Source: Rhipicephalus microplus | Lineage: Eukaryota > Arthropoda > Arachnida > Ixodida > Ixodidae | Length of the DNA: 64,000 nt | Direction of reading: 5' to 3' | NCBI RefSeq assembly: GCF_043290135.1 | Contig: NC_134710.1 | Location: forward strand, 461,505,376-461,569,375 | Shown here: in pieces, positions 25,300 through 38,311 of the stretch | Layout: the number at the start of each line of letters is the position of its first letter | How positions within the stretch are numbered: the first letter of the stretch is position 1 | Notes under the pieces: generated by a model | The model's database searches: none | The model's input: the letters and a program-made list of their open reading frames with translations, nothing else | What the model was told of the DNA's origin: nothing | Position numbers and translations under genes: made by a program

Positions 25300-28200
25300 C
25301 CGTTTTGTACGGTATATATGTGCATTTAGACATGGAAGAGTAAGTCAGCGCTGCTTGTTACCATTATGGCGAGTGTGGAACACCTTTTTTTGCCTACTGG
25401 CAATTACATTACGATTGCAATTACGTTACAATTACTTCCAATATCCCTATACTTCTTTGGCAGCATTATGCATCTGTCAGTTCTCAGAAAATCTGCTAGT
25501 CACAGGAGGTGGCAATGGTTCACCCTCCCACCTAAATGCATGTACTTGAACACATGCACAACTGATCAAAAAAAAAAAAAAAAACAAGTCACACACCGCT
25601 AAGATTACTGAGATTCACTGTTTCAGATTCATGAGTAAAGGAAAGAACTATAAATTTAAGAGTTTGTTGTCTTTGTTGAACACATTATAATGAGAACTAG
25701 TAGAAAATGATGCCAAACAAACTCTAGGAGATGTTATCAAAAGTAACTTTAACAAAATTATGAAAAGAAAAGTGAACAAAAACGTAACTTGGCAACATTT
25801 CTTGACAATTGAATTGACATTACTTTTTATAACATCCCTATATTTTACTGGGTAATGTTGTCGGGTAATTCTCATTATTAGTGTGGTGAGTAGGCTGACA
25901 AAGAAAGCATATGGCATTGATACTTCTTTTGAACACCAAATAGTTTGAGGACCTTAAAAGAGCGGAAGCTATTTTGAGTAGACCAGAATTTTTAGTTGGA
26001 GCGAAAAAAAAAAAACGTACACACATTTTTACCAGGCTTTTTAACACATTTTGAGACATAAAAGTGTATGCTGCCAGTAATGTTAAGTACCATTACTTTT
26101 GTCGCACTATGCACTGTAGCAGGTGTAGTTAGAGTGGTGATAGTGAAGGATTAATCGAGCACGCCACCAACTGTGTTCACATCAATGGTCGCGTATTTTA
26201 AAAATAAACCTGCTGTATAATAAAAAAAAGTTTAGAGCATTTATGTTTTTATCAAAATCAAGTTAAACCGACTGGGTAAGCAAACCATTTGCATAAAATC
26301 AAAAGGCATAAAGTGATTCATGTATTATAACTATGTGAACAATTTCAGCAACGCAGGGCAAAGTTACAACAGTTCTATTAAAAACCCCTCTCATTACAAC
26401 ATGCATGAAAAGCACCACACCAGAATATTTTATAGTGCATGTAATATCGAGACTACTAGACTGTCTATTGACCTTTCAGAAGAAGGGTATCTCCTTCACG
26501 TTCAAGGGGCAACCACTTAGCCTTTTCCTGAGCTTTTCTGTGAATATTTCCTGAATTTCAGATATCATTAGGATTGATTTAGAGTGAACAGATTTTGCTT
26601 ACGCATTGAAACCTAGTTCTGTATGTAACTGCAATTATGGGTGCCAAACCACCTCCAATTAATTTTTAACATTTAACTCAATTTTTAACTGCAGCAGCAC
26701 AACTAGCTGTGGGTGCCCAAAAAGTAGCTAGAAACAATACCTTTACCTCTTTGAGCCTTTCGGAAGTGTTCAGCTTCTCAGTGCTCATCTTACAACATTT
26801 TTTTTAAATACGTGTTTGTGTGCCCACTACTCTTGCTCCTTGTACAGTGAGGAGGAGCACATGGCAAGAAGAGACAAGAAAGAAGCATTGCGAAAAAACG
26901 CGAAATAAGCGAGGACCTCTTTTGTATCGTACAATGTGTGTAACATTACTATTGCGACAACATATAGACAAATTATCACGGCTATGCATCCATTGTAGAG
27001 TCATACACAGCTGCAACACCACGACTAAACTTCAACCTTGTGTTGGTTTAGTATCCCTTTATAGTGGCAAGCTAATGATATCTGCATTTGTTTGGTACAC
27101 ATTGAGATGCAGCGAAATGTGATATGGTAATCTCATTTAGAATGCACGTCATGTGGCTTCATTGTATATGTGGCCACAAGTAACTCTGGTTGCAAAGCAA
27201 TATGGCAGAGCCTAAACAGACGTCACCGACCACTCCAATCTGAACTTGCTTTTGCTACTTGCCCATTATAATCCCAGCAAAAAATGAATAATTGAATCCG
27301 CTACAGGTATGTGCTAGCTTATGCTAAGGACCAAGTATGAAGGGTGTTTTGTCATTATTGAGATCAGTTATTTGTTCAAGAACACTTGCTGTCAAACACA
27401 AATACATTGCTGTCGAAGCATCAAGACTCAAATATAAAGCAAAAAGAAGTGTCTCTTTAAAAATTACAGGCCACAAGGGGCAAGATAAATATTTGATATA
27501 CTTGGGATGTAAGGCACGCACAAGAGGTGCTGCCATATTATACTTTTTCTTGTGTTGAAACCTGCTTGCTTTACTCACCCAACACCTCTGTAAAGATGCC
27601 GTGAAAACACCAAGGAGCTGATGCAGCAAGGTTGAACACATGTCCAGGGATTCCACCATTCCTAAGCAGCCCTACAGCCTCCACAGTCCTGCAACCATTT
27701 GTAAGAAAAATATAGTTCTACCCAAAGTTCTTGGTTTACAGACACACATGCAAGACGCATAACCACTCTATAGGAAGTTTGCATGATAATGTGCTGGGTA
27801 GCAAAACGGATGCCAATATCAAGTATCCCGGCCTGCCGCTTCTTTCTTTCCGTTCTTAATTAATCAATCCATGGTTAATAAATGTTCCCCCAATGTGAAG
27901 TGTACTGGCAGTCCGGTGCAGAATTGCAATGTATTTCAAACACAGTCCAATTCATGGCAAGTAAGCATCCAATCGCGTTTTGTCAGCTGTTCAAGAAAAG
28001 AGCATGAAGTTTAGCTAAAACCCATGTTTTTTATAAACACCATTCAATTTGATATAAAAGTTGTGAGCATTATGTGAAGGAACATGGATTAATGTTTAAT
28101 CAATGATTTCTTATAATGTACTGATATGAATGCAACTGACTGAATATGAAACGATAATTTTTGCTTGAGAATTTAGAGTTATGAACACTATCGCACTTGC

Positions 28201-31200
28201 CAGCTGCATCTTGTCCAAAACAGCAGCAAGATAGGCTAGTTTCTGTAGGTGAGCAGTAATGAGCAGTGCAAAGTAACAACAAGAAACACCAGTAACAACA
28301 GTATGGAGCAAGCACAGACTGCCAACTGTATAATTTATTGCACAAAAGTTCGCCTGAATATCAGTCAGACAACTCGTGCAAATGAAGGTCCAGTTGGGAA
28401 TGAACAAGTTACGAAATCAACAATGCCTGCTTTCACTAACAGGACCCTCATTCACATAAAGTATGCAGCGATAAGCCCCTACCGAGGTACGTCACAGCAT
28501 GATGTCACTGGCACATGTAAAAGGTGTGGCTGGAAAAACACTCCCGCTGGTGGCTCAGCCCGGTACAGTCGTGCGGTGTTTGGGGCAAGTTTTAATTTTT
28601 CAAAGCTTAAACTTCACGTTACAATGTCGACATTAGCTGTAGTATGTGTCAGCAAACATCTAGCTGTGTGGTAAAATATTTGCCACGCTGTCTGTTTATC
28701 TTGAAGAAGTGAACACACGTGGTGGCCTGTGCGAGGAACAGTGGCATAGTCTTCAAAAATGTGCACTGTTGATTGCGGCATGTAGTGTGCATTGAAAGGT
28801 ATTGAGAATATTGGTTCAACTGAGAATATTGAGTGTGGTGTGTGAGAGTATTGTGTGTGGTGTGTCTTCGCAAACAATGTGTCTTGTTTGCGAAGACGTT
28901 TGCACTCATGGCAAGGACCGGTCGATGAAAAAACTTGATTCGACATTTTAGTCCAGGTAAATATGCACTTGACGCGACCATCTGCGAGTGGGTACATCTC
29001 GATGTTTGCGCTATGTGCAGAAAAAAATTGCATGGTCACCGGGCTAGAAGATACCATTTGCTGAAGCTGCATGTATGAATCGCCCCGACGAGTACGCAAG
29101 CCCAATAAAGGTATAACTCGTTTTATCGAAGGCCTCATATGTCTTCATGTAATAAGCAGAGATTCTTGTTTCACATATACTCAGTACCTTTACCACTCGA
29201 TATTCATGAAGTGACAATGCAAACAACAAGTTTGTGTGTTAGGTCCTAAGGGAGCAATGTAAATATGCAAATAAGTTGTAGGTGTCAGATGCAGCGATGT
29301 AACTGCGCAAAAGATTACGTATATATTAGGCTACAGGTTTAGAATCGCATACATCTCAGTGGTCTATCAGGAACGTCACAAACAACTTCCTTGCCAACCA
29401 GCCTTTGCACAGAGGGAGGGAATGGCTGGCACGGCGCTCGAAGTGACATTACACTATTTGCAAACATAGAGAGGTTTCTTACTTAGGCAACATTTTGCAC
29501 AATATATTTTCTAGATGCACGACTGTACTCGTCCACATTAATCATACTGATGTCTTTTGTTGTTACTTTGTGCTATGAATTACTAGGCATTTAGTCACCA
29601 TGATCTTTAAAAGCTAATTTCAGTGTTCTCTCTCATATTGCTGACAACTGTGTTGTTGCAGAAATTGGGCAAAAAAGCAACACAGAAAGGCTGTCACAAT
29701 AAATACACCAACATGGGTATTCTCCTGCAAACAAAAATCGACACTCGTCCTGTAATTACCCGTCTTCCTTCTCTCTTTGCCTTGTTTGTGCTGAAACAGC
29801 CAAACACCTGATGAGTTAGATGAGAAATATTAACGCATCAAAACTATAAGTGCTTGCATCAGCAACTACACAACAGCGTGATAACCGCACCCCTGCCACA
29901 CAGCAGCGAAACATATTTTGAACATGCTGGCAGTGTATTATTTTATAAAAAGCAACTCTGGCAGATTACAAAATCTCACATTGTGCATGCAAGTTTTCTT
30001 CAAAGTCAGGCGTACAATGTAGGTGCTGGCCGGTACATTATTAGTTACAAGCTAAAGCGTCTTGCAGGTACATATGCAGATTGCACGAACAGCTCTCTTT
30101 CTACACTAGGCACACACATTATATCTTTTAACAAGCACACGCCACTGTTTAGGGGCATAATAACGCTCTACCGTGAACGTATGCTAATCAACCCACTTAG
30201 GCGGTTGGCTAGGTGAATCGAGCCAAGTTACGAATTGTATCGCCCGCGAACGTAAACAAAATGCTGCTTTCCATCAAATGGCACTGCAGGCTTCGTTTAA
30301 TCAACAACGTAGCAAGCGCCGTGTGCGTCTTCCTCACTACACTGCACATATGAAAAAATCGATCACCATACACATGCATGTTGCCGCAGTTGTCTCGAAT
30401 GAGCTCCAGTATGGCCGCGCCGATGCGCCATGGCTCTGCTAGCGTTAGCGTTGTCAAAGCGAATCGGCAACCGCACTCGCAAAGGCGCGTAAGGTTGCCG
30501 TTTCACGACGCCTCGTTCGAGTGCAGCAACACACACTTGCACTGAGTGGCATATTTGGTCTACATAAAAAAGTGTCCCCCTTACCTTTAGTTTCTTTCAC
30601 ACTGTCCTGAGGGAAGCAACCACATGCGTCAGCCGTCACCTCGGAGTCCTTCGAGCGCCCGCCAAACCCGCCGATTCCTTGGACGACTCGCACTTGATCC
30701 ACACTCGCACAACCGCGGGAATAGGGCGCAATCTTAGCACATCACACGAACGAGGAACGGCGCTTCCTTGCGTAAATTTAACATTTCGTGCTCTCGTGTG
30801 TAGCAGCGCGAACACAGGAGAGAGCTACCCACAGAGACAAGACAAACAACATGTGGCTTTAGCTGTGAATGGATTTGGCTTGGATATCTGTGTGAGGAAA
30901 AAAAAAACATCTGTCGCTGCTATAAACTGAAAAAAAAATGTATGTTATCTGGCAAAATAACTTTAAAAGGGATAAACGGTTATTCAAAAAACAAGTTACA
31001 ACTTATGAATATTTTCGCAGGTCTTTGTTTTGTTTTTGTTCTAGCAGACGACAGCCTCCTACTGCTTCTACGACAGACGTAGTGCGGTTTCACGTTCGGT
31101 GCGTGTCGCCGACGCAAAGCTCTACAGTAGTGATATCAGAGTTATCAATTCTCAATGAATAATACAACGGCTACAAAGCAGTAACATTTTGACATAGTGC

Positions 31201-31670
31201 AGTGCGCAATCTTTCAAGGTATGACATTTCTTTGCTCTGAAGCAAGTCGAAGCAAGCGGGCCAGCGCAGTCAGCTGATGTCGCCACTACGCGAGGCATGG
31301 TCGTGCACAATAACGTCGCGCCCCGCGCTCCATTTGTCATCAAGCGATAGAGCTACTAAGTGGAATACAGCTAGATGCAGGGATTAATGGCGTATCACTC
31401 TAATTCCCTGTGGTGGCCGACTCAATCGCAAGAGAGCCCCGGGAAACAACCTTCAACTGCTCAAGCTTGTGTGTGGGTGTAAAAATACTTGTTTTCATCC
31501 GCGGCGGGGCAGCAATCTATAGTTTAAAGACATGCGAAAAGCATGTGGCGTATATACAATCCCAAAACATATGCACACAACAATAGATACGATCGCATAT
31601 CGTACATAAATATGCCAAGACATAGCGTGTAAAGAGCAAATTTATATACATAACTTAAACCCCAGCGCAC
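25300..31670. other. No recognised gene; a GC-rich patch at 30.4-30.8 kb
   Basis: Mostly AT-rich sequence with a run of 17 A at 25568. The GC- and CpG-richer patch at 30400-30800 might be a host promoter: on the minus strand an open stretch from about 30702 ends at AAAG|GTAAGG (donor at 30583-30584). It has no ATG and no recognisable homology, so I do not call it a gene. Confidence 0.35.
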
Positions 31671-31676
31671 CTTCAG

Positions 31677-31820
31677 CGCGAGTAGCTTAGTTCAATAAAG
31701 AAAGAAAAGCGCGAGTAGCTTAGCAAGTTAACGCCCTCGGTTCACGTGCACGAGCACAACTAAGTGGCGCAGGTTCGAGTCCCGCCAAGTTTAATGTTTT
31801 TTTTTGTTTTTTTTTTCAAC
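31677..31820 (+). repeat. tRNA-like sequence followed by a poly-T stretch
   Basis: GCGCGAGTAGCTTAGCAAG (from 31709) supplies an A-box-like word and GGTTCGAGTCC (about 31772) a near-perfect B box. A CTCG...CGAG stem can form the anticodon arm. The T-runs from about 31797 would end a Pol III transcript. The acceptor stem does not close. A 15-bp copy of the head occurs 32 bp upstream (31677). Best read as a tRNA-derived SINE head or pseudo-tRNA. Confidence 0.5.
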
Positions 31821-33479
31821 GTTTTTATTGTACTGCTATCTTTTCTAATGCCTTAGGTTATAAAACAAAATAAAAGCAATATTGCGTTCAAGTACGTATG
31901 TGGGACTGTGTTTTTTGCGCAACAGTTATTAGTATTTTTATTTTCATTATTAATTTTTTTATTTATTTCACAATATAACAAAATTAAGCACTAAGGGGAA
32001 CAATGGGTCTGCTTGATTGTGAAGGGACTCGAGAAGTGAGAAAACTCAAACGAAAAAATTTATTTGAGAAAAAACTGAGCATTTCACAGCCGGACCAGTT
32101 TCTTCAAGGGTAGGCCCTAGGTATGCGCGAGACTTGCTATATGACTCCTCTCAAGCTGTGGCAGTTGAGGGAAGGCAATATCACCGAGAAGCAGTTCCAA
32201 AATATATTTTGGTTGATGTTTTTTGATTCCTCTAAAATAAGGGCTGCACAATTGTGATCGAGCCAAACCAAGAATTGCGGGCACGAAGTCATCAGACAGA
32301 AAATAAATAATGTTTATTGTTTGAAAAATTGCCCTTAATAAAAGGAAGAGTTATGGAGTGCTACGTAGCTTAACTCGCAGTAGGAATTTTATATATACAT
32401 ATAGATAGTTTAAAATGGACAATGTTGCACACACAGACATTGGTTAAATTTCTTTGCAGCACAGTTGAAGCATCTATGTAGAACTGAAGCATCAAGAGAA
32501 GCTCATGCGTCCTCACTTTATTGCGCTTTACATAGCTTGTATGCGTCCATGCAGCCATGATATGATATATTTTAAAGCATTTGTTTAACCTATAATCTTC
32601 TTATTCATTAAAGCTGGCCCATAAGTTGTGTCTTATGTAGCACTACAATTGAAGCGTAACCTGCATGGTGGTCTGAAACAATGCTTTTGAAGATCTCAAA
32701 ACGACCCAGCTCTATACACGACCATCCGTGCATCAATGATAAGCACCATTATGTGTTTGTACATATCAGTTGTGCTCTCATACTTAATTATTTTTCTGAC
32801 CACTCCCTCTGCCCCTACCTCGTTTCTGTCGTGAAGCTGTGGCAAGTTGTGTATAGCTGTATCTATATTGTAGGAGCACATATACTATCAATAAAAAATT
32901 ATTTTTAGGCTACATGCAATTAGTTTTCATAGATTTTCATTTCTTTTGTCGGTGCTCAGGAGAGCTAAGCTCATGGTCGATATTGTAAAATGACGTTTCT
33001 CTTTGCCAATGTTAATGAGAACAGTTTCATTAATATTGACAAGTTCATTCACATTGAATTTAGTTCTCATTATTATTGTTTCTACCAAAAAACAAGCCCT
33101 TGAAGATATGCTTTGCTTGCTTAATTTGTTTTCGTGTGACAGCATGCAAGTAAAATGACAGTTATTGTCATTCCTTGTGGCTGACACATTTTCCGTGTGA
33201 CAGACTTTAGCACCTGGTCATCTGCAGAAGTTGTATTCATTCTGGAAAAGGGCGAACAGTGGTGACTAACAACACAGACTAGCCTGCGTTATTCTTTTGT
33301 ACTATATATGTCACTGTGCATTCATTTGTAACTTTATAGAGCTCGGATTTTCTGCTGAAAATGTGACAACAACTGTACAGTTTCCACATTTTTGCAACAA
33401 TCCACATTCCTTTCATACACTATTGCACATTTTCGTAAGCACCTTACAAAATTTGTATATTTCCGTAAGACCTTACATT
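31821..33479. other. No recognised gene
   Basis: AT-rich sequence with only short, unrecognised frames. Confidence 0.4.
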
Positions 33480-33890
33480 CTGTATTTTCCTTATGAAAGC
33501 TTCTGTACACTCAATACACTTTCCTTATCCTCCCATATCTTCCATAATGAACTCTCCGTATGCCCCATAAGTCTCCTTATCTTTCCATATTTTCCATAAA
33601 ACTCACTCCATCCACGCCATAAAACTTCCTTATCCTTCCATATACTCCATAAAAAGCATTCCATATATGCCATACATTTTCCTTATCTTTCTGTATACTC
33701 CATAAAAAGCTTTCCGTATACGCCATACAATTTCCTTATCCTTCCATATACTCCATAAGAAGCTTTCCGTAAATGCCATACAACTTTCGTATATTTCCAT
33801 AAAACTCCATTAGTTTTCCGTATGTAGCATAAGGAAATGTTACGGAGTCCATATATTTTCCGTAAGATTTCATACGGAACTTTTCAGTAG
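33480..33890 (+). repeat. 53-bp minisatellite, about 7 copies
   Basis: The anchor TTCCTTAT occurs at 33487, 33531, 33626, 33679 and 33732, with variants at 33573 and 33785. The later copies are spaced by exactly 53 bp. The unit is close to CTTTCCGTATACGCCATACA, then ATTTCCTTATCCTTCCATAT and ACTCCATAA. The strand is strongly purine/pyrimidine biased. Copies decay toward both ends. Confidence 0.9.
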
Positions 33891-35867
33891 GGATATATAG
33901 CCGAATATTTACCTGTAAACAGATATAGCTTACCAAGATACTGTACATACAAACTTGTACGCAGTTAAAATCATGATGGCGAGGGAGGCGGTTAAAGTCG
34001 TGATCGCGATTGCGGAGATTTTGGTATTGCATTGAAACAAACTGATAAAGAATGGGAAACAATATTAGTTCACTTTGAAGTATAGCCGATCGGTTCAAGT
34101 TGGGCGTCAGGATTTTTTAAAATTAGTCAATTAATTCTATACATGGTCTCTATCACGTTCAGTGACTCCACTGTACGTTAGCGTACAACAAAAGCAAAAT
34201 ACAAAGTGAAAAGTTTGTTAAAACATACGCGAAAAAAAAAAGTGATGACTGGCATTACCGCGGCACACACCACGCAAAGTCGCTATCTGCCTTGTATATT
34301 ATTTTACTCGACTGTTTCCACAAATTGCAATCAAAGAGGCTCAAGCTCAACATCAGCATTGTTTAAAACACTTGGGGGGGGGGAGGCGTTGCTACTTTGG
34401 TAGCGTGGGCCATGACAATATATTCATAATATTATATCTCTTGTAAACTTGCGTAGCTCTGCTCGACTAGTTTTCGATGGGAGCTGCTGCGTTTCGCACA
34501 TCCACTCTTAAAATTGCGGCTCGAGAGATTTTGAGCTTTCACTTCTTTTTGGGCCAGGCAATTTGTAGTGAAAGCAAGATAATAGGCCCTCATAGGTTGT
34601 GGCGGGCAGCCGATGTACGCCGTGGCTGGTGTATGTGTCGCACATCTTGATTATCTGGTCTTGTATCGAGTGAGCGAGCAAGGCCTTCCTGAGCCAATGA
34701 GCTCGTTAAAGTAAGACAACAAAAAACCACAATGCTTCCCTTTCAACATCGTTCACAGCAACAGATGACGAGCCCCCAACAAGCTGCACTGCAGCACGTG
34801 AACTGCCGTAGGTACCCAGGGAGTTACCCGGGCATGGCGGGAGAGGGCGACAACGGCAGAAGTGACATCACAAGAACACTATGTATAAAGGGGACATTTG
34901 AAGACACTTTTCCCTTTTTAAACTTCATGCATAGTTCTTTCACAATTTATTACTCAGAATAGTTGTATTTTAAAAAGGGCACTAATTCATAAGCCCAATG
35001 GTTCAAGCATGGGTGCATTTAGGGGGCCCATTCTACGTTTTACTTATGCCCTTCAAGAACTTGCTTACAGGGCCAATGTCCTGTTTCAGAAGGAACACGC
35101 TAGTGCGTGGCCAGCAGTCCATCAAGCATTAGTTATGGTGAGATTGGGAAATGCAGCGCATGCGCATCATCATCTGCTACTTCTCTACTCCTGCTCTCGG
35201 GGCTTACTTGCGAGGCACGGTCCTTCGCACTTTTCATTTTCACACTGTAAATCAACTGATACCAACTCTGCCTTTCAATATTTAATAAACCAATATTTCA
35301 TGGTCACGAGGACGAGCTTAAAATGTTTGCTATATCTGACCGGAACAGTATTTTGAGTCATCGAAACTTATGAGTTGCAGCAAGCATTATGCGAAAAATA
35401 TGATGTTCTTTACGGTGACAACTTGCAAAACACTACAGCAACGATTAAAATCATGCATTTTTTTGTGCTCACAGGAAATCCCTGAAGCAGGAGGCACTGG
35501 GCTAGATAAATTACACAGCCAAAATACGGATGCGCTTTCCAATGCTGTCATGCGTACAGGCGGAGAAATGGCAAACAAACTGGGCGCACCCCAATTCTAT
35601 GCGCATGCGTCCCATTCACAAGCCTCGCTGCCAGTTAGCACCACATGGCTCACTGTCCATGAGCTCGCTTGTTTCCTGTAAGAGTGGACCATACGGTACA
35701 CCTATTTAAAAACGAGGATAGAATGTATATAATGCAGCATCCGATGAAGCCATGATGATGTGTTCCTGATGAAATCTGGAACTATAGTTAGTACCCTTAT
35801 TGTTAACCACCCGACCGACTAGCAAAACGATTTGCGACTGAAATGATGGCATCTACACCTGCCCTTA
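33891..35867. other. No recognised gene
   Basis: Contains a G-run at 34371-34382 and several short unassigned frames. Nothing is recognised. Confidence 0.4.
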
Positions 35868-36205
35868 AAGGGACCCTGAACAAAATTTTTGCCGCCGAGA
35901 TTTTCAGCCAAAGTGAAAGATTCACTCTAAGCCGAAAAGGACTAAAGTTGGGTATGTCATTGGACTTTTAGGGGTCTAAATGCGCTGCCAGAGATTTTGA
36001 ACCAATTCTGGACTAACTGCAGGAGTAACTGCTTAGGTTCAACTGTTACCTTAAGCACTTACTCCACTTGGTTTAAACGTTCGTCGCAGTAGAATGCTCC
36101 AGTGAGATTAACAGTTGAACCGTCTGGACCAGTGGCGAAAAAATGGCGACACTGCGTTTGTGGAGTATATTTTATATTTATTCCAATTTAATCAGCATTG
36201 AGAAA
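35868..36205 (+). repeat. Possible MITE fragment cut by the LINE insertion
   Basis: It starts TTAAAGGGACCCTGAACAAA, a word pattern I associate with abundant tick MITEs. The matching end is absent; the sequence stops where the LINE monomer array begins at 36206. Assignment is tentative. Confidence 0.3.
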
Positions 36206-36449
36206 CATTTCACGAGCAGTCCAGGCAGCAACGAGGCTGAACGACAGCTAAAAATTTACCTTGCTTTACGCAGAACGCTGGTGGTGGAAGCAGACAAGGT
36301 CTGTGGAATCTCGTCTTAAGCCGCGACACTTCGTTGCCACGTCTCTGGCCTGCCTTCGCTCGTTGGGTTTCAGCAGGTGTGTTCGGAAGCGATCAGCGCT
36401 ACTAGGAATCAAATGGGTGGAACCGGGAACAACGCCCCCTGAAATACCG

Positions 36450-36507
36450 TGACGTCACATCTCTGCTATAAAACCACCGCTCCAGCGAGGATCAGCCGTC
36501 ATTTCAC
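36450..36507 (+). promoter_or_regulatory. CRE, TATA box and start region in monomer 1 (repeated in each unit)
   Basis: TGACGTCA at 36450-36457, a perfect cAMP-response-type palindrome, precedes TATAAAA at 36467-36473. The next unit starts at 36500 with CCGTCATTTC, giving a TCATT-like initiator whose A is 34 bp after the TATA box. The array itself begins at exactly this position (36206), as expected if the inserted copy was made from a transcript that started there. Confidence 0.7.
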
Positions 36508-37330
36508 GAGCAGTCCAGGCAGCAACGAGACTGAACGACAGCTAAAAATTTACCTTGCTTTACGCAGAACGCTGGTGGTGGAAGCAGACAAGGTCTGTGG
36601 GATCTCGTCTTAAGCCGCGACACTTCGTTGCCACGTCTCTGGCCTGCCTTCGCTCGTTGGGTTTCAGCAGGTGTGTTCGGAAGCGATCAGCGCTACTAGG
36701 AATCAAATGGGTGGAACCGGGAACAACGCCCCCTGAAATACCGTGACGTCACATCTCTGCTATAAAACCACCGCTCCAGCGAGGATCAGCCGTCATTTCA
36801 CGAGCAGTCCAGGCAGCAACGAGACTGAACGACAGCTAAAAATTTACCTTGCTTTACGCAGAACGCTGGTGGTGGAAGCAGACAAGGTCTGTGGAATCTC
36901 GTCTTAAGCCGCGACACTTCGTTGCCACGTCTCTGGCCTGCCTTCGCTCGTTGGGTTTCAGCAGGTGTGTTCGGAAGCGATCAGCGCTACTAGGAATCAA
37001 ATGGGTGGAACCGGGAACAACGCCCCCTGAAATACCGTGACGTCACATCTCTGCTATAAAACCACCGCTCCAGCGAGGATCAGCCGTCATTTCACGAGCA
37101 GTCCAGGCAGCAACGAGGCTGAACGACAGCTAAAAATTTACCTTGCTTTACGCAGAACGCTGGTGGTGGAAGCAGACAAGGTCTGTGGAATCTCGTCTTA
37201 AGCCGCGACACTTCGTTGCCACGTCTCTGGCCTGCCTTCGCTCGTTGGGTTTCAGCAGGTGTCCTGGAAGCGATCAGCGCTACTAGGAATAAAGTGGGTG
37301 GAACCGGGAACAACGCCCCCTGAAATACCG

Positions 37331-37386
37331 TGACGTCACATCTCTGCTATAAAACCACCGCTCCAGCGAGGATCAGCCGTATTTTC
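37331..37386 (+). promoter_or_regulatory. CRE and TATA box of the last monomer, nearest ORF1
   Basis: TGACGTCA at 37331-37338 and TATAAAA at 37348-37354 repeat the arrangement of the upstream units. The implied start is near 37381, about 110 bp before the ORF1 ATG at 37492. Confidence 0.6.
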
Positions 37387-37491
37387 ACAAGCAGTCCAGA
37401 CAGCAATGAAGCTGAACGACAGCTACAAATGCTTTACGCAGGTACGTGAACGACTTGTACTTTAACTTCTTAGTTCTTGGACTGCTCAGTG

Positions 37492-38264
37492 AATGACGGG
37501 TGTTATAGGTGATAAGCCGCCCACTACTGTGAAGGAACTAGCTAAGGCCTTGTCAGATTTTTCTTCTAGAATTGATGCCAAACATGATGAGCTAAAGAAA
37601 GACATCACAAAGTGTTTGAAGGCGAACTACGAACTCTTAGACAGTCAATCAACTTCATGAATGAGCACTTTGAGCAATTCAGGGTGGAACTTGGCGAAAC
37701 AAAGAGCTTGCTGCGGTGCGAGCAGAAAACCACGTGATTAAAAGCGAAAACAGTCGCCTCGCTAAGGATATTAAGGAAATAAAACAGGAACTCACTGCTC
37801 AGCAACAATACAGTAGACTGAATAACCTAGAAATAAAGGGAGTTCCTGTGATGGAGGGAGAAAACTTGGTCTCCACAATGCAACAGCTTTCCAGCTGCCT
37901 GAAAGTTGAAGTCAAAGAAACAGATATAGACGTCGTGCACCGAGTGCCATCAAGGAACGCGTCAACACCTAACATCATAGTTAGGTTTCTTTCGAGAGCT
38001 GTGAAAGATAATGTTCTGAGGACTGCTAAGAAGCCACGACTTAACACGACAGCTTTAGGTTTTCAGGGCATCGCATCTCCAGTATACATAAATGAGCACT
38101 TGTGTCCGGCAAACAAGGAATTGCTAACAGCGACTCTAAAGACAAAGCGGGAAAAAAACTGGAAGTACACCTGGGTAACTGGTGGAAAGATTTTGATGCG
38201 GAAGGCGGATAATTCACGTGTGCTTCACGTCACATGTGCTGAGGATCTTTCCAAAGTTGTTTGA
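37492..38264 (+). pseudogene. LINE ORF1 (RNA-binding / chaperone-type protein), frameshifted
   Basis: The likely start is the ATG at 37492 (MTGVIGDKPP). The frame shifts near 37610-37620 to one reading FEGELRTLRQ and again near 37710 to the third frame, which stays open to 38264. The N-terminal half is heptad-rich and charged (KSENSRLAKDIKEIKQEL) and likely a coiled coil. It is followed by QYSRLNNLEIKGVP and a VVHRVPSR...FLSRAVKDNVL region, typical of the RRM-like domain of LINE ORF1 proteins. No CCHC knuckle is seen. ORF2 starts 48 bp downstream. Confidence 0.72.
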
Positions 38265-38311
38265 GGATTGCCTGCTTGTTTCTGTAAACCTGAAGTTTCC
38301 TATATTTTTAA

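Larger units (their letters stand above)
36206..37440 (+). repeat. LINE 5' promoter monomers: four 294-bp units plus a partial fifth
   Basis: Units start with CATTTCACGAGCAGTCCAGG at 36206, 36500, 36794 and 37088. A diverged 60-bp partial unit covers 37381-37440. Units 1-3 differ at only a few positions. Unit 4 has a small change near 37261 (GTCCTGG for GTGTTCGG) and AATAAAGTGGG for AATCAAATGGG. Each full unit ends with TGACGTCA, TATAAAA, a GC-rich stretch and CCGTC, and the next unit begins. The array lies directly upstream of ORF1 of the LINE, so it is the element's 5' UTR/promoter rather than an unrelated satellite. Confidence 0.9.

Noticed and set aside
30585..30702. A host first exon with donor AAAG|GTAAGG on the minus strand
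   Set aside because: There is no ATG in frame and no recognisable protein. It is supported only by base composition and one donor-like word.
33491..33673. A repetitive Gly/Lys/Trp-rich minus-strand frame
   Set aside because: It is a by-product of the 53-bp minisatellite, without a start context or partner domain.
36261..37040. A 63-codon frame repeated three times
   Set aside because: It repeats only because the 294-bp monomer repeats. It has no ATG start, falls inside the promoter unit and is lost in unit 4.
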